Assembly: GCA_026874595.1 (NCBI GenBank)
Contig: CM049306.1
Span: forward strand, 73,779,642-73,843,641
Length of the DNA stretch: 64,000 nucleotides
Direction: 5' to 3'
Source of the DNA: Sipunculus nudus
Taxonomy: Eukaryota > Annelida > Sipuncula > Golfingiida > Sipunculidae
Position numbers and translations under genes: made by a program. How positions within the stretch are numbered: the stretch's first letter is position 1; every line of letters starts with the position of its first letter. This document shows positions 45,901 to 56,855 of the stretch, piece after piece. A model generated the notes under the pieces. It worked only from the letters and a program-made list of their open reading frames with translations. It was not told where the DNA came from and did not search any database.

Positions 45901-46126
45901 TATATATAAATATCATTCTGATAAATAGGCTGTACTTTGAACAACAACTGATGAACTTATGGATGTCATTATACCCTAAAATAATTTTCCAATGGATGAT
46001 TTTTCACCAAAACTGTTCACCAAAATACATACCGTGATATCACGATAATAGGGAAGATGAAGGTACGGTTACCGCGGCTGTCATATATCGTGATAATACC
46101 GTATACCGGTAACCGTCCCAACCCTA
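42934..46126 (-). mobile_element. Complete hAT DNA transposon (ZBED-type), 3193 bp, flanked by 8-bp target-site duplications
   Basis: Both ends carry the 13-bp terminal inverted repeat TAGGGTTGGGACG. The element is flanked by the perfect duplication GTGTACTA (42926-42933 and 46127-46134), the 8-bp size expected of hAT insertions. ATATCGTGAT-type repeats recur just inside both ends, as hAT transposase-binding subterminal repeats do. The transposase is on the minus strand and damaged. The perfect duplications and long open frames suggest a fairly recent insertion into the space between DENND6 and SLMAP. Confidence 0.95.
43347..45343 (-). pseudogene. hAT transposase with BED zinc finger, one frameshift and one premature stop
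   Basis: The first 424 codons from the ATG at 45343 are open. Visible features: a BED finger (aromatic W49, C66-x2-C69, H86, H91), a first catalytic Asp in ITTDMWTS (D210), a second in ATTDSASNN (D277), the hAT CxxH motif in SCFGHNLDL (C296/H299), and STRWGS (W360). Near 44070 homology shifts frame, consistent with loss of one base, and continues through LQHIYELLEE and FLDPRFKDK. A TGA at 43545-43547 follows DEDPLLW where hAT proteins have a second Trp. Beyond it the frame runs on with PATSVPSERLFSGCGQII, the hATC dimerisation domain, to a TAA at 43347. The conserved tail shows the stop is a secondary lesion. It resembles ZBED1/ZBED4-like invertebrate transposases. Confidence 0.93.
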
Positions 46127-46134
46127 GTGTACTA
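46127..46134. repeat. Right target-site duplication of the hAT element
   Basis: GTGTACTA immediately outside the right terminal inverted repeat (CGTCCCAACCCTA). Confidence 0.93.
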
Positions 46135-46289
46135 TAGACTACACTCTTTAGTTCGTCCCAAAACCTTGACCTGTTGTCAATGTTTTTTGCAATAATTATC
46201 TTGACAATATTCTTTAAAAAACCTTAAGCCTAAAGTAGATATGCATATATTCTACAAATATCTGGTAAAGTATTATCATGATGTAAACA

Positions 46290-47420
46290 GTATTTACTTT
46301 GCGACCCTGTTGCATTCAGGGGTTTCAATAACCGCTGGCTTTTGGCAATTTCAGTTATACCTATCACAGTTGTTGAAATGACCTGTACACATAGGCTGTG
46401 GAATGGTAGAAAATACAAAAAAAACTATATAAAAATGCTTATATACACATCAAAATACATCAGTGTCTTTGTCAGTAATTGGGTCTTTCTGACAACATTA
46501 TCATGTTCTTTCCTTAAATTTTAATAAAAACATATTCCCCTAGGTACTAGTAAGCCTGCCATGATTTAAACATAACAAACTTGATGAACTTAACATTGTG
46601 AGCAGATGTTGATAGATTTGTACCCTGCACCGTGCCCAATTAAAGCCTGCCCTATTAAAGCCCGCTTTTCAGTCCCCTGCTGAAGGAGGGGGGAATACTG
46701 AAGAGATCCCTGTCGGTCCTTCCAGATGGGGTCCATTCTTTTACCATATATCCCTTAGACCCTTGCTGCTTTCTTCATCAGATTTTAAGCCAAACTTACA
46801 CAGCACCTGACTGACATGCTGTAATAACCTGCAGGTGGCATCTCATTTGTCTAGCGACCTGTCTGCTCTCAAAAATGGTCTTTTTCACTTATCACTGATG
46901 CCACACTTTCCTAGAACATTAAGCTGGGGGGGGGGGGGGGGGGGCTCTGTGCCTCTAGGCCCTAGCTGTGCCCCAGTCTTGTGCCCATTGCAAAGGACTG
47001 TGGTTCATGTCATATCATCATGGTGACTTATTTTTCATGTAAGCATAGGCCTCTTGGTAAAATTGTGGATTCCTCAGCCATTCAGAAATTTTATTAAACA
47101 TCCAAAGATAACTACAAGGTATTATCTTACCTTGACATAGCCAAAAATGTCACTTATACAATTCCAAAGGGTTCTTCTATTTGGAACCTTACACAGCCTT
47201 TTCAAAATTCTCAGTCTCAAGACATCAGAGCAAATCAGAATCAAGCGTCTTGGGACTAGAAAAGCCTCAGATTAGGTACAGCTCAATGTGTTATTGTTAA
47301 CAGGTGTTACAATTTCCCTGTGCCAGCAAATCACTCTTCAAAGCTGGCTTGCTTAAACAAAATGTGACAAAATTCTGGCTCTCAGTCCTTCTTGTCAGTG
47401 AGGCTGCCAGTGAAGTTGTA
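46290..47420. repeat. Long dispersed repeat, copy Q
   Basis: Counterpart of 40050-41310, located between the hAT element and SLMAP. The gap between the matching blocks (46620-46985) holds different sequence, including a run of 19 G at 46926-46944. The rest of 47420-48640 shows no gene or recognised repeat. Confidence 0.55.
46926..46944. repeat. Homopolymer G tract (19 G)
   Basis: Nineteen consecutive G bases; C tracts of 10-11 also occur near 38158 and 352. Such runs are prone to length error in assembly. Confidence 0.95.
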
Positions 47421-48640
47421 CGGGTGATAGTTTACTTCCCTGGCCCAATTAAACTTGGTGATATGCCTCTGGTAATAAGGTCAGTACTTAATAAACTGTT
47501 TAAAAATGTGGATCCATATTCTAAGTTTACTTTTAGTTGTTATTAAAACCATGAAACATTTATTCATGTAAAAATGGTGTAATCCTGTGTATTGTTGTTA
47601 GGCAGTGAACAGGCAGTCAAAGTATGTGCAATGGATTCGTTAGGAGATAACGTGTGTATACTGTCATCAATTGGCTGCCGGGCTTTATATTTGCAAAGGC
47701 TAATTTCCACTTGTTCATTGTTAAGCTAGGTTTCTATTTTAATGATATTAGAATGCAGTAGCATACACAATTTACACTTAGTATATCCATTATTTATATA
47801 GTATAACATTATTTTTTGGCTACCCGGGTAATATCGGACACTTAACAAATTACAGAATATATTAAATATTGCATAGCTCCTGACTGTCAAAATTTGACCT
47901 AGTTTTGGGTTCACGCCGATCACATGTGTTGTGCCTGAACTTTCCAGGATGGCTGAGGCCAGTCATTGGTTCCGTGAAAGCTGTTTTAAACCAAAAATGA
48001 CCTTATATTTAATTTTTGGCTGGATTTAACAGAAGTTGTAAACAAAACAAATCATAAACTTTTATTTGTCACATGGTGTCGGTCAGGATTACCAAAAATG
48101 ATCATTTCCTGAGGATTTATAGTCAAGTGTCCAATATTACCAAGGTGTTCGATATTTGCCAGGTTTACTCTATATTTAAGTAATTTGGCTGCTCTTTCAA
48201 ATGTGTCGTCCTGGCAATAAATGGTAACTGAGTACTTATTGGACAATTCATAATAAACCTCCGATCTTTATGAACAACCATCAAATGGCTTTAGAAGATT
48301 ATAGTCTGTTTCGCCAAGGGGTGCCTTTGGCTTTTGGCAATCATTAAGCAATATTAACATTTCTGTATAAAATGTTACAATGGCAGGACATGATGTAGAA
48401 TCTGACAATACAGAATGAAACAATAGATTGAAATTTGTCAGAAGTATACTTTGCAAATTTATGGATGTTTTCTCGTGAAGTGACAGTGTATCATGGTGTA
48501 ATTTAGCTGACAATGTATTTTGTCATATTTATGGTACCCAGTACTCTTATTGTCTAATCAACGTCTGTCAGTTTTAATGTGTCCTTGACCTTGTCACTTC
48601 AGTCAGCATGTTGAAAAAAAATGGACTGTTTTATCTTTAG

Positions 48641-50030
48641 GTGTCCGGAGAACTCCTCCATATCCGCTGGGCGGAATTTTATGAAACCTAGGATTATGTT
48701 CGGGTCACATGTGAACTGCTGCACCCCGATTTTGTTTTGCCCTCTGACCTTTCCTCTCTGCCCAGCGTCCATTTGTGCGTCTATTTCCTGCCATAAAACC
48801 ACATATCTCAGGAACTGTTTGACTGATCAGGATAAAAATTTTGTACAAATGTAGCCCTTGAATAGCTTTATAACATACACAAAAAATTGTGGCGCCACCT
48901 GCAACCATGTTTGCACAGTGTCCATCTGTTTGTCTGCCTTGGGTTAAAATCACTCATAACTCTGCAGTGGTTTGACTAATTCACCTGAATTTTGGCATGC
49001 ATATACATCCTGGATAGCTTTCTTGATTTTATGACAGGTGGCGCCACCTACATTCACGTTCACGCTGCAGACATCCATGCTTATATCTCCGGACTGGTTT
49101 GACGTATCTTCCTGAAAATTTGCATGTGTATAGATCTCACATAACTCTTTACCATACGCAAAACTGGTGGCGCCACCTACAACCATTTTTGCACATCGTC
49201 CGTCTGTTTGTCTGCCGTGGGATGAAATCACTCATACCTCAGTTGAGGTTTCTCATATCTGCCTAAAATTTTGCAGGTTTATACATCCTGAACAGCTTAC
49301 TTGATTTTATGACAGGTGGCGCCACCTACATTCTAGTTTATGCTGCAGACACCCAAGCTCATATCTCAGGTACCGTTTGACCGATTGGGCCAAAATTTTG
49401 AATGTGTATAGATCTCACATAGCTCTTTATCATACACAAAACTGTTAGCCCCACCTGCAACCATTTTTGCACAGCGTCTTTCTGTTTGTCTGCCATGGGA
49501 TAAAATCACTCATAACTCAGCAGTGGTTTGACATATCTGACTAAAATTTTGCAGGTTTATACATCCGGGACAGCTTTCTTGATTTTATGACAGGTGGCTC
49601 CACCTACACTTGAGTTTACACTGCAAACATCCTAGCTCATTTCTCGGGAACCGTATGATCGATTGGGCCAAAAAATTGCATGTGTATAGATCTCATGTAG
49701 CTCTTTACCAAACGCAAAACTGGAGGGGCCACCTGCAACCATTTTTGCACAGTGTCCATCTGTATGTCTGCTGTGGGCTAAAAACACTCATATCTCAGTA
49801 GTGGTTTGACTTATCTGTCTTAAATGTTGCGTGTTTATACATCTTGATTAGCTTTCTCAATTTTTTTTGCCAGGTGGCACCACCTACACATTTTGGCTGC
49901 AGACATCCATGCTCATATGCAACACACCTCACTCTATTTTCCCCTGCCACTCAATCCATGCCTCACTTCACCCGTTCCACTCTGATTTTGGCGGATACAC
50001 ATAGTCCCTTGTAGACTACCCATATTCTAG
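48641..50030 (+). mobile_element. Helitron-like non-autonomous element (family 1, copy E), opposite orientation, 5'-truncated
   Basis: Same family as the copy at 56856-58311 but on the plus strand: its 3' hairpin and CTAG lie at 50003-50030, followed by TT. It contains several GGTGGCGCCACC-type cores (near 48893, 49038, 49168, 49316). The left end starts inside the element (GTGTCCGGAGAACTCC) and lacks the 5' terminal repeat. It sits 2.2 kb upstream of the SLMAP start codon. Confidence 0.78.
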
Positions 50031-52045
50031 TTACTATCTTGAAACAGCCTGCTGTGTGTGAACAACAAACAAAGCTGACCACAATCATGGCTGGCTCTCA
50101 GTCTTACTTCAAAGACATTTGCAGGGCTGTTCAAAAGAGCTTCAAAGGCTATTTGTTTGACAGCTGTTTTTAAAAAGTCACTATAAAGCGGAATGGTTTT
50201 TGGCAGAGATATCACTTGCTGCGAAAATCTTATAACAAGCAACATGACTACTCTCACATCCTGGTTGAAGAAGCCTCAATTCAAGCTATCCTGTGAGGAG
50301 AGATTCCCAGACTTGTGTGACTGTTTGATACCAAAATTATGATGCAAACACTAGACTTTCTTAAAAACAGTATTGTTCAATTTCTAAGTGCTCCGTCAAA
50401 CATAAAGGATCTATATGACACGAGATCGTACAAAATCAGTGTTGTTCAATTTTTCTGAGTGCCCCATCAAACATTAACAATCTAAATGACACAAGATAGT
50501 CCATTCAATTCACCATTACTCTTTACTTGTATCTAACAATAGTGTCGTCACCAGATGGTAAAAAAAGTAAACAACATGGACAAGTCTGGGGTGTTGGAAA
50601 TAGTGCATATTTAGCGCAAATCACTTTGCGCGAAAATAAAAACACCATTAACAAAACCAATTCCACAGTATACTATTTCTTTCATGCTTTAACAGTCCAG
50701 TTAGAAGAAGAATGGGACACTTGGCAAATTTTGATGTGCAATTGTGCATCATGTATTACAATGTGTGGAAAATGACCTTATCATTATGCAGGATGTGCAA
50801 TGTACATTTCTGACAACTTTATTCAGTTTGTGAAAAAAAATATGGGGAATTACTGCAAATTTTACTCCTTTATTCACTTTTTCCTTAAGGAAGGTTACTC
50901 TTTTTAACCAGAGCACATTTCTTTTTTGGGGGTCATTTACATTTGGCAGGCCTTTTTAAAGACTCTGCAACTCAGTTGAGATACATAGGTGTACATGCTA
51001 AAATAAAAGTTCAAAATTCAGTGTGCCAGTAAGGATTTAGACCAACCCTCATCACTTGATCAGCAGTCAGATTATACATACTAGTGGTGTGCCCATTAAT
51101 GGGTTATATCAGTGATTGGTTTTCTTTCATTATTGATTAAATTGGTTGCTTAGTTGATCACAATTTACAAATGATTATGTATGCACTTCAAAAGAAGGCA
51201 TATTATCCAGATAGTATTCATATTTTGTTTGGAATATAAGAATGACTGGGCACAAAACAGTGAACAACCATTAAAATTAACCTTGTGCGATGAATAAGTG
51301 GCAACAATCTGGCCATTATCTAGACCTTGCAGCATGATAGACAGGTTATATAGCAAATTTCACTGTGATATAGATGGTACTTTAAATAATCATTTAATAC
51401 TCCATCATCAGTTATTTTTTATCTTTCATTCATCTAATGTGATTTAACAAAGAATTCCTACCATTAATATATACCATGTTGAAGAAAGGTCTACATAGAA
51501 TTAAACTCTAAGTTGCAAATGATTCTCTGTTTTCTCATGAAAAGTGCACTAAAAGCAGCATCAGGAAGTGCTGAAGTTACCTGCAACTGGGGAAGCAGAT
51601 TTAGTGTTTATGACATGACATGTCAGGCAGGTGATCCAATGGAATGGCAACACAGGTAGTTGGAGGCCTGTGATTGGTTGTTTTGTTATGGGGCTTTAGT
51701 TATAACTACAACACTGGAGCAGTTCTTCAGTACAGGCCGGGGTAGTTGTGTGAGAGCAGGAGCTCCACAGAGCCAGGGTATCTTCTGATTGGCAAGTTCA
51801 GCAAAACTTTCACATGTATGTTAGTTATACACAGTGAATGGATCTGTTATATGAGATATTAGGATTCAAAATTAAATTTCTGACATGATTATTATTGGAT
51901 TCAGTGTTGCAGTATTGGTAATCAACTTTGTTTGAAAAATAATTGTTTAAAAAATTTATATTGGTGTATAGGGTGTGAATTTGTGTCACTGTTATTACTG
52001 CTAGTAAATTTATGTCTGTTTTAGTAACATTAAAATTTTGTTTCA
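50031..52045. other. Upstream flank of SLMAP, gene-free
   Basis: Apart from the 78-bp tandem duplication nothing coding is seen. It is the natural place for an SLMAP promoter if transcription starts near the first coding exon, but no CpG cluster or clear core motif stands out. Confidence 0.45.
50359..50512. repeat. Tandem duplication, two units of about 78 bp
   Basis: GTTCAATTT..TAAGTGCTCCGTC..CATCTA-like unit repeated: both halves share TTGTTCAATTT, GTGC.CC.TCAAACAT and ATGACAC.AGAT. Upstream, 50047-50105 resembles 15600-15660 (GTGAACAACAAA.A.AGCTGAC), a small dispersed repeat. Confidence 0.65.
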
Positions 52046-52051
52046 TTTCAG

Positions 52052-52245
52052 CATGTATGCCGTGACCAGGTGATGCCACACAGTAATAAGGATTACAGGA
52101 AGTTGTGACTGTATACGCCTGAGTGATTGTGCTTTTTCTGCTAGGATCGGGTATTTTTTTATGTATCCTAGAATACTGGGATGAATGGGACCCATGGTAA
52201 CAAGTGGTGCCACGGCGACACAGCTTAGATCACGCCTGACCAGCC
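52052..52245 (+). other. SLMAP: Possible spliced 5' UTR part of SLMAP exon 1
   Basis: A good 3' splice site (TTTTGTTTCATTTCAG, AG at 52050-52051) lies 194 bp before the SLMAP ATG, so the coding exon may begin here with the true promoter further upstream. The segment has stops in the SLMAP frame and short upstream ATGs. It contains GGGACCCATGGTAAC (52187-52201), close to an RFX X-box. Direct transcription start inside this segment is equally possible. Confidence 0.4.
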
Positions 52246-52434
52246 ATGTCGGCTCTGGCAGTGTTTACATGCCGCCCTAACTCACACCCGTTTCAGGAGC
52301 GGCATGTGTCTGTTCATGAGCCTGTTAAAATCGGACGCTCTGTCGCAAGAGCGAGGCCTGCACAAAATAATGCCATCTTTGACTGCAAGGTGCTGTCTAG
52401 GAATCATGCATTGCTCTGGTATGAAAACAGCAAA
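52246..52434 (+). CDS. SLMAP: SLMAP first coding exon (FHA domain, N-terminal half)
   Basis: 63 codons starting [20 protein letters not shown], near-identical to the vertebrate SLMAP start. Visible FHA residues: G30-R31 (KIGRS) and S51-R52-N53-H54 (LSRNHAL), the phosphothreonine-binding loops. The exon ends NSK|GTAAGT in phase 0; the following 140 bp stay open but do not resemble an FHA domain. SLMAP is a tail-anchored coiled-coil protein. It is part of the STRIPAK phosphatase complex and brings it to phosphorylated MST1/2 (Hippo). The second half of the FHA domain (expected F-Y-L-Q-D-T-K-S-S-N-G-T-F type) was not found up to 64000, so intron 1 is at least 11.5 kb. Confidence 0.95.
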
Positions 52435-53584
52435 GTAAGTCGACACTTTTTACTATTGTTTCAATTTGCTACAAGTGAATTTAAAAAAAATAATAATTCT
52501 ATTAAAAGTTTTCACATAATGGGTATTTCATGTGCGGATCCATATCTGGTCATACCCCAGGATCATTGTTTTTAAAATAAATAAGTTTTAGCCAGTAATC
52601 AGTCGGAGATTGCATGTATATATACCCTGTCAAAATTATTAATCACCACATCAGAAAAGTATTACCAGAATCCTGTTCAAACTTTGGTATATGCTCTTCA
52701 AGAAAAAGAAATATGAATCCAAGCCCAGAGAAGTGTGCATCACAGTTCATTAACTCAGTCGTTGCATCACAGGTGAGCTCTGCCTGCCAGGACAAAGTTG
52801 GCCCCTATTTAGGCTAATATCAATGAATATATCTTGTCCTTGGCAAGGATAGTCAAATTGGTTCACTATGTAATTGACGGGATCACAGCTATGTCAGCTC
52901 TTGAAACAAGTTGGCCCTTAATACCAGTGAATAGCCTGTGGCAAGGATAAAGATGTATCACAATTGAAAAGGTTCCTTTAAATGAAAAAAATAATATGAT
53001 GATCCAGATTACCTCCAAATTTTAGCAACTGTTCATAGATCCTTTTCTTCATTGACATGATACATACATGTCTTAGGTCTTATTGTGTGAAATGCTTTGC
53101 TTGTGTTAATTGGACAACAAGATTTTACACATTTTCAAAGTTTTATGCCAGCATTTATGTGTGATTGGATCTATCTCAATATTTCTCTACATACATGATA
53201 CCAAAGGGCTATTCTTGTCTGTGAGACAGGTCTAGCAAAACCCAGGGTCTGCATGAATGCTCTTGATATTTGGTTTGTCTAGAGGGATCACATGCTAGGA
53301 AAACTGAATTATTTGCTGCAGCAGCCTCCTGAATAATAAGATAATGTGATCTTGAACCTTAATAATAGAATATATCTGTCCACTTTTGAAATCAGGCTAG
53401 TTTCATCATGACACAGACGATAAATTTTGTTTTATTTTTATTTTAAATTTATAAAAAAAATTTAAAAAATTGGAATATATCATGACCTTAAACCTTTTGC
53501 TTGTGCAAGGATGCCACCACCTAAGAGATCTACATTAAGAAAAATCAGACACTTAACAGAATTTGGGAGCAGACCCTGAGAGAG

Positions 53585-54480
53585 GGTTCATTTTCTGTTA
53601 GTTCTTTATCATTATCCCTCTGTCCATTAACTTTTAGTGTCGCTGTGATATCTTACCAGGCCTTGGTGGATTTTCATGAAACTCGCCATAACTACTTACC
53701 AATAGATTGTCTGGCCAGAGTTTGATGATGGGCAAAATCCATACGTTTAATGAGGTCAGAGGTCACTAGGCTACTTTGTGGTGTTCCCACAATAACTTAG
53801 GAGGAACATGATTGATTTTGATCAAACTCAACAGAAATATTAATCAATAAAGTATCTAGGCTTAGTTCGATATCCATCAATATCCAAGCATGTTAATGAG
53901 ATCAGTGGTCATCTCACTTTGGTAGCACCAGGGTGACTTATGGAAAATCTTATGGATTTTCATGAAACTCATACATATTAACTAATAGAATTTCTTACCT
54001 TGGTTGTATTCTCAGCAAATTCACACATATTTAATGAGGTCAGAGGTCACCAGGCTGCTTTGTACAGGCCAATTTGTGTGGTGTGGCCGTGATTACTCTC
54101 CATAACTACTTACCAATTGAAAATCTCACCTTGCAGAGGTCACCAGGCTGCTTTATAGTGGTCATTATAACTTACCAGAAATATGATGGATTTTGATTAA
54201 ACTCAATAGAAATATTAACCAATTTAATATCTTTGCCAAAGTTTGATTCCCCAGCAAAATCACTGCATATATATATTTAATGTCAGAGGTCATCACACTT
54301 TGGTGAGGCTGTGATGACTTACAAAATATAGATGGATTTTCGTGGAACTCTTTATAAATATTTACCAATAGGATTTCTCATTTTAGTCAAATTTTTGGCA
54401 AACCTATGCATTTCTTATAAGGTCAGAGGTCACAAGACAGACTATGGTTGCCTTCTTGTTTGTGGTGGCTTCAAATTAGC
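53585..54480. repeat. Diverged tandem array in SLMAP intron 1
   Basis: Units of roughly 140-150 bp marked by AATGAGGTCAGAGGTCACTA, TGGATTTTCATGAAACTC and ACTTACCAATAGA-type strings (53640-53760, 53790-53910, 53930-54050, 54090-54300, 54310-54440). It resembles the interiors of the Helitron-like elements, but no terminal hairpin/CTAG was found. Confidence 0.6.
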
Positions 54481-56096
54481 AATAATTACGGTCACTCTGT
54501 GACCATGAAATTGAAACCACACAGGTTTGAAAGCATACCAGACCATACCAGCCCGGCATAAATAATTCAAAATATTTTAGCTGTGAAAAAATAAATGCTT
54601 GTACATTTATATCACAGTGTTTCACCTGTTTCACCTGTATTAGTATTAGTGACCCCTGTCGGATATATCTGAAGTGTATGTGTGCCAAGCTAGATGACAT
54701 CCAGTGGCCCTTAAAATGAATATTTGATAGAAGGTACTCTTTCACATTGTGCCATATTTAGTTATTGTTGATAAAAAAATTGCTACAGAAGTAATTGTAG
54801 CTGCTAGGGTAGCGCACATTGTATCTGTAATCTGTTATAAAGGACTAATGCTGATGTCACTACCGTAATCATATGACGCGCCTAACAATGTTTTATTGGC
54901 TATTGATGAAAGGTCAAAGTTCATGATGGGGCCAGATTGCTGTAGAACAGTGGAATATGATGTAAAGCCTCAGATTTTAACTATGAAAAACTGAATATGG
55001 TTCCTTCTTTCACTCATGGAAGTAATTCGCAAGATAAACGGCACTCGCGTTATTCTGAGCACATCCCTGCCTTTGATCCTGCAACAAGGGGGTACATGCA
55101 GCAGTACAGGCGCCCTTTGTTGTTTTAGCAGGTGATTACTCGTGACTCATCTTTTAATTAACAGGAGTAAGATTCCTTCATTAAGACAGTTTTCCTAAAC
55201 GAACTTATTACACGGTTATGTAGACACAGGTTGGTTCCTCACATCATCACTGACATGCAAGTTGTTTTGAAGTAGCCAGCTTGGCAATGCTTCCTGCGTC
55301 CGTTGGCTCAGCCATCTGTGACTTTTCAAAAATGCGATATCCGGGCAGAGAAATGGTAGGCCCATATAAAAGTGAAATCAGCGATTTCTAAAAAACTTTC
55401 ATCACTACAGTTTATACTTTCATTTTCAAAATAAATAATGTATACTACTACACTAATGATAGAGAGCGAAATAAGAACACTGTGAAACTTTTAAAAATAA
55501 ACGCAATAATTCAGCCCCTCTGATATAAAGACAGCCATAGTACCATGGGACATATTATACGCCTTTGTGGCTCATTTTTGTCATAAAGTTGCATGCTGAA
55601 TAGTTATTATTTATTCATTAATACCAATCCTTCAAAAACTCAGCATAGAGAATCATCTGACATCTCTTATCCAAGTTAGGCCAGCTAAATGAAGCAATAT
55701 CACAGTTGAACTGCTTCAGATCTGTACAATATTTATTTGCATAAATAGATATTTTTGTTTGTACAGTAAGGAAATATGGTAAACACTAAACATGTTCAGT
55801 GGATGATCATCATGTAGATCTGTGGATTAATATCTGAACAAATTAAAACATTTGTCCAAGTTTCATTTCTATAGATTAAATATCAAGCAAGTCTTGTCAG
55901 GATATCATAGTCTCTTATTGTTTTGGATGGAAGTTCTTTAATCAGAGGAGCAAGTATGGATCCCATATCATGGAAACATGACTGCAGAGGGCATGTTATG
56001 TTATATAGACAGAAATGAGCACTATTGGCACGGAACACAGTCAGAATATTTAATGTCTTAACTGAAAGCAGCTGAGGTGCTGATAATTGATTCCAG

Positions 56097-56384
56097 ATGA
56101 AGAGTGCATTGGGGAGGTTCATAGCCTGGCTCCCTCCCTCCCTCTGTGGTCTCCAAGGAAAGGAGGCCAGGCTTAGAGCCCTCAGGCTTGAATCTCAACT
56201 CCTGTGGCCCCACCAGTTGCTGGTGCTACTAATGTTAGCATTTGCATCAACTCTGTGCTACCTGCTCCCCATCCTCTTCCTGCTTATCATTTCAGGCACA
56301 AGGATGCAAACAGGCCCATGCAGTGATGTAAATACTGTAATAGGTACCTGTTCGCTCTCTTCAGTGTTTGCATTACAGAGATAA
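56097..56384 (+). other. Unrecognised GC-richer open frame with hydrophobic stretch (possible exon)
   Basis: 95 codons in SLMAP intron 1. The centre (LLVLLMLAFASTLCYLLP and onward) would form a membrane helix. The segment 56120-56300 is much richer in G+C than its flanks and contains a local inverted pair (AGCCTGGCTCC near 56124, GGAGGCCAGGCTT near 56163). No family is recognised and no clear splice sites frame it. It may be an alternative exon, a repeat fragment or nothing. Confidence 0.2.
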
Positions 56385-56855
56385 CATGAAGTACTGGCTG
56401 ATAATAGCCTGACTGATTAGTTTTTGAATAACTAGATGTTTAACCATGTATAGTCTGGCCTGTATTCCATCCCATCAACATGAGTTTGCCCTTTTGTGGT
56501 AATTTGTCATCATAATATTCATTGACAAAATTTGTCATCACCTTCATTTTTGAATATTCAGTGGCCTATTTTTGAAATAAAATGGGTGTCTATTTCACAT
56601 ATTATGTCATTTTGTGTTCTGCTAGTGTTATCCCAAGTTGACTCATCTTTACTTCAGTATTGGCTAAGATTGTGTACATTAAATATGGTATGTGATGAAT
56701 GTGATTTTACAGTGCATTTAAATACAAATTACACCCAGCTTCTCTGCAAGACAGCCCTACTGAATTTTAAAGTAGATGATAATATAAAGAATTTATATAT
56801 ACCATTTTTCAGGCAAAGTAATTCTAATATTCTGTTAAATCAAAATCAAACATAA

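Noticed and set aside
52435..52575. Continuation of the SLMAP frame beyond residue 63.
   Set aside because: A consensus donor (GTAAGT) stands exactly where FHA similarity ends; what follows is not FHA-like.
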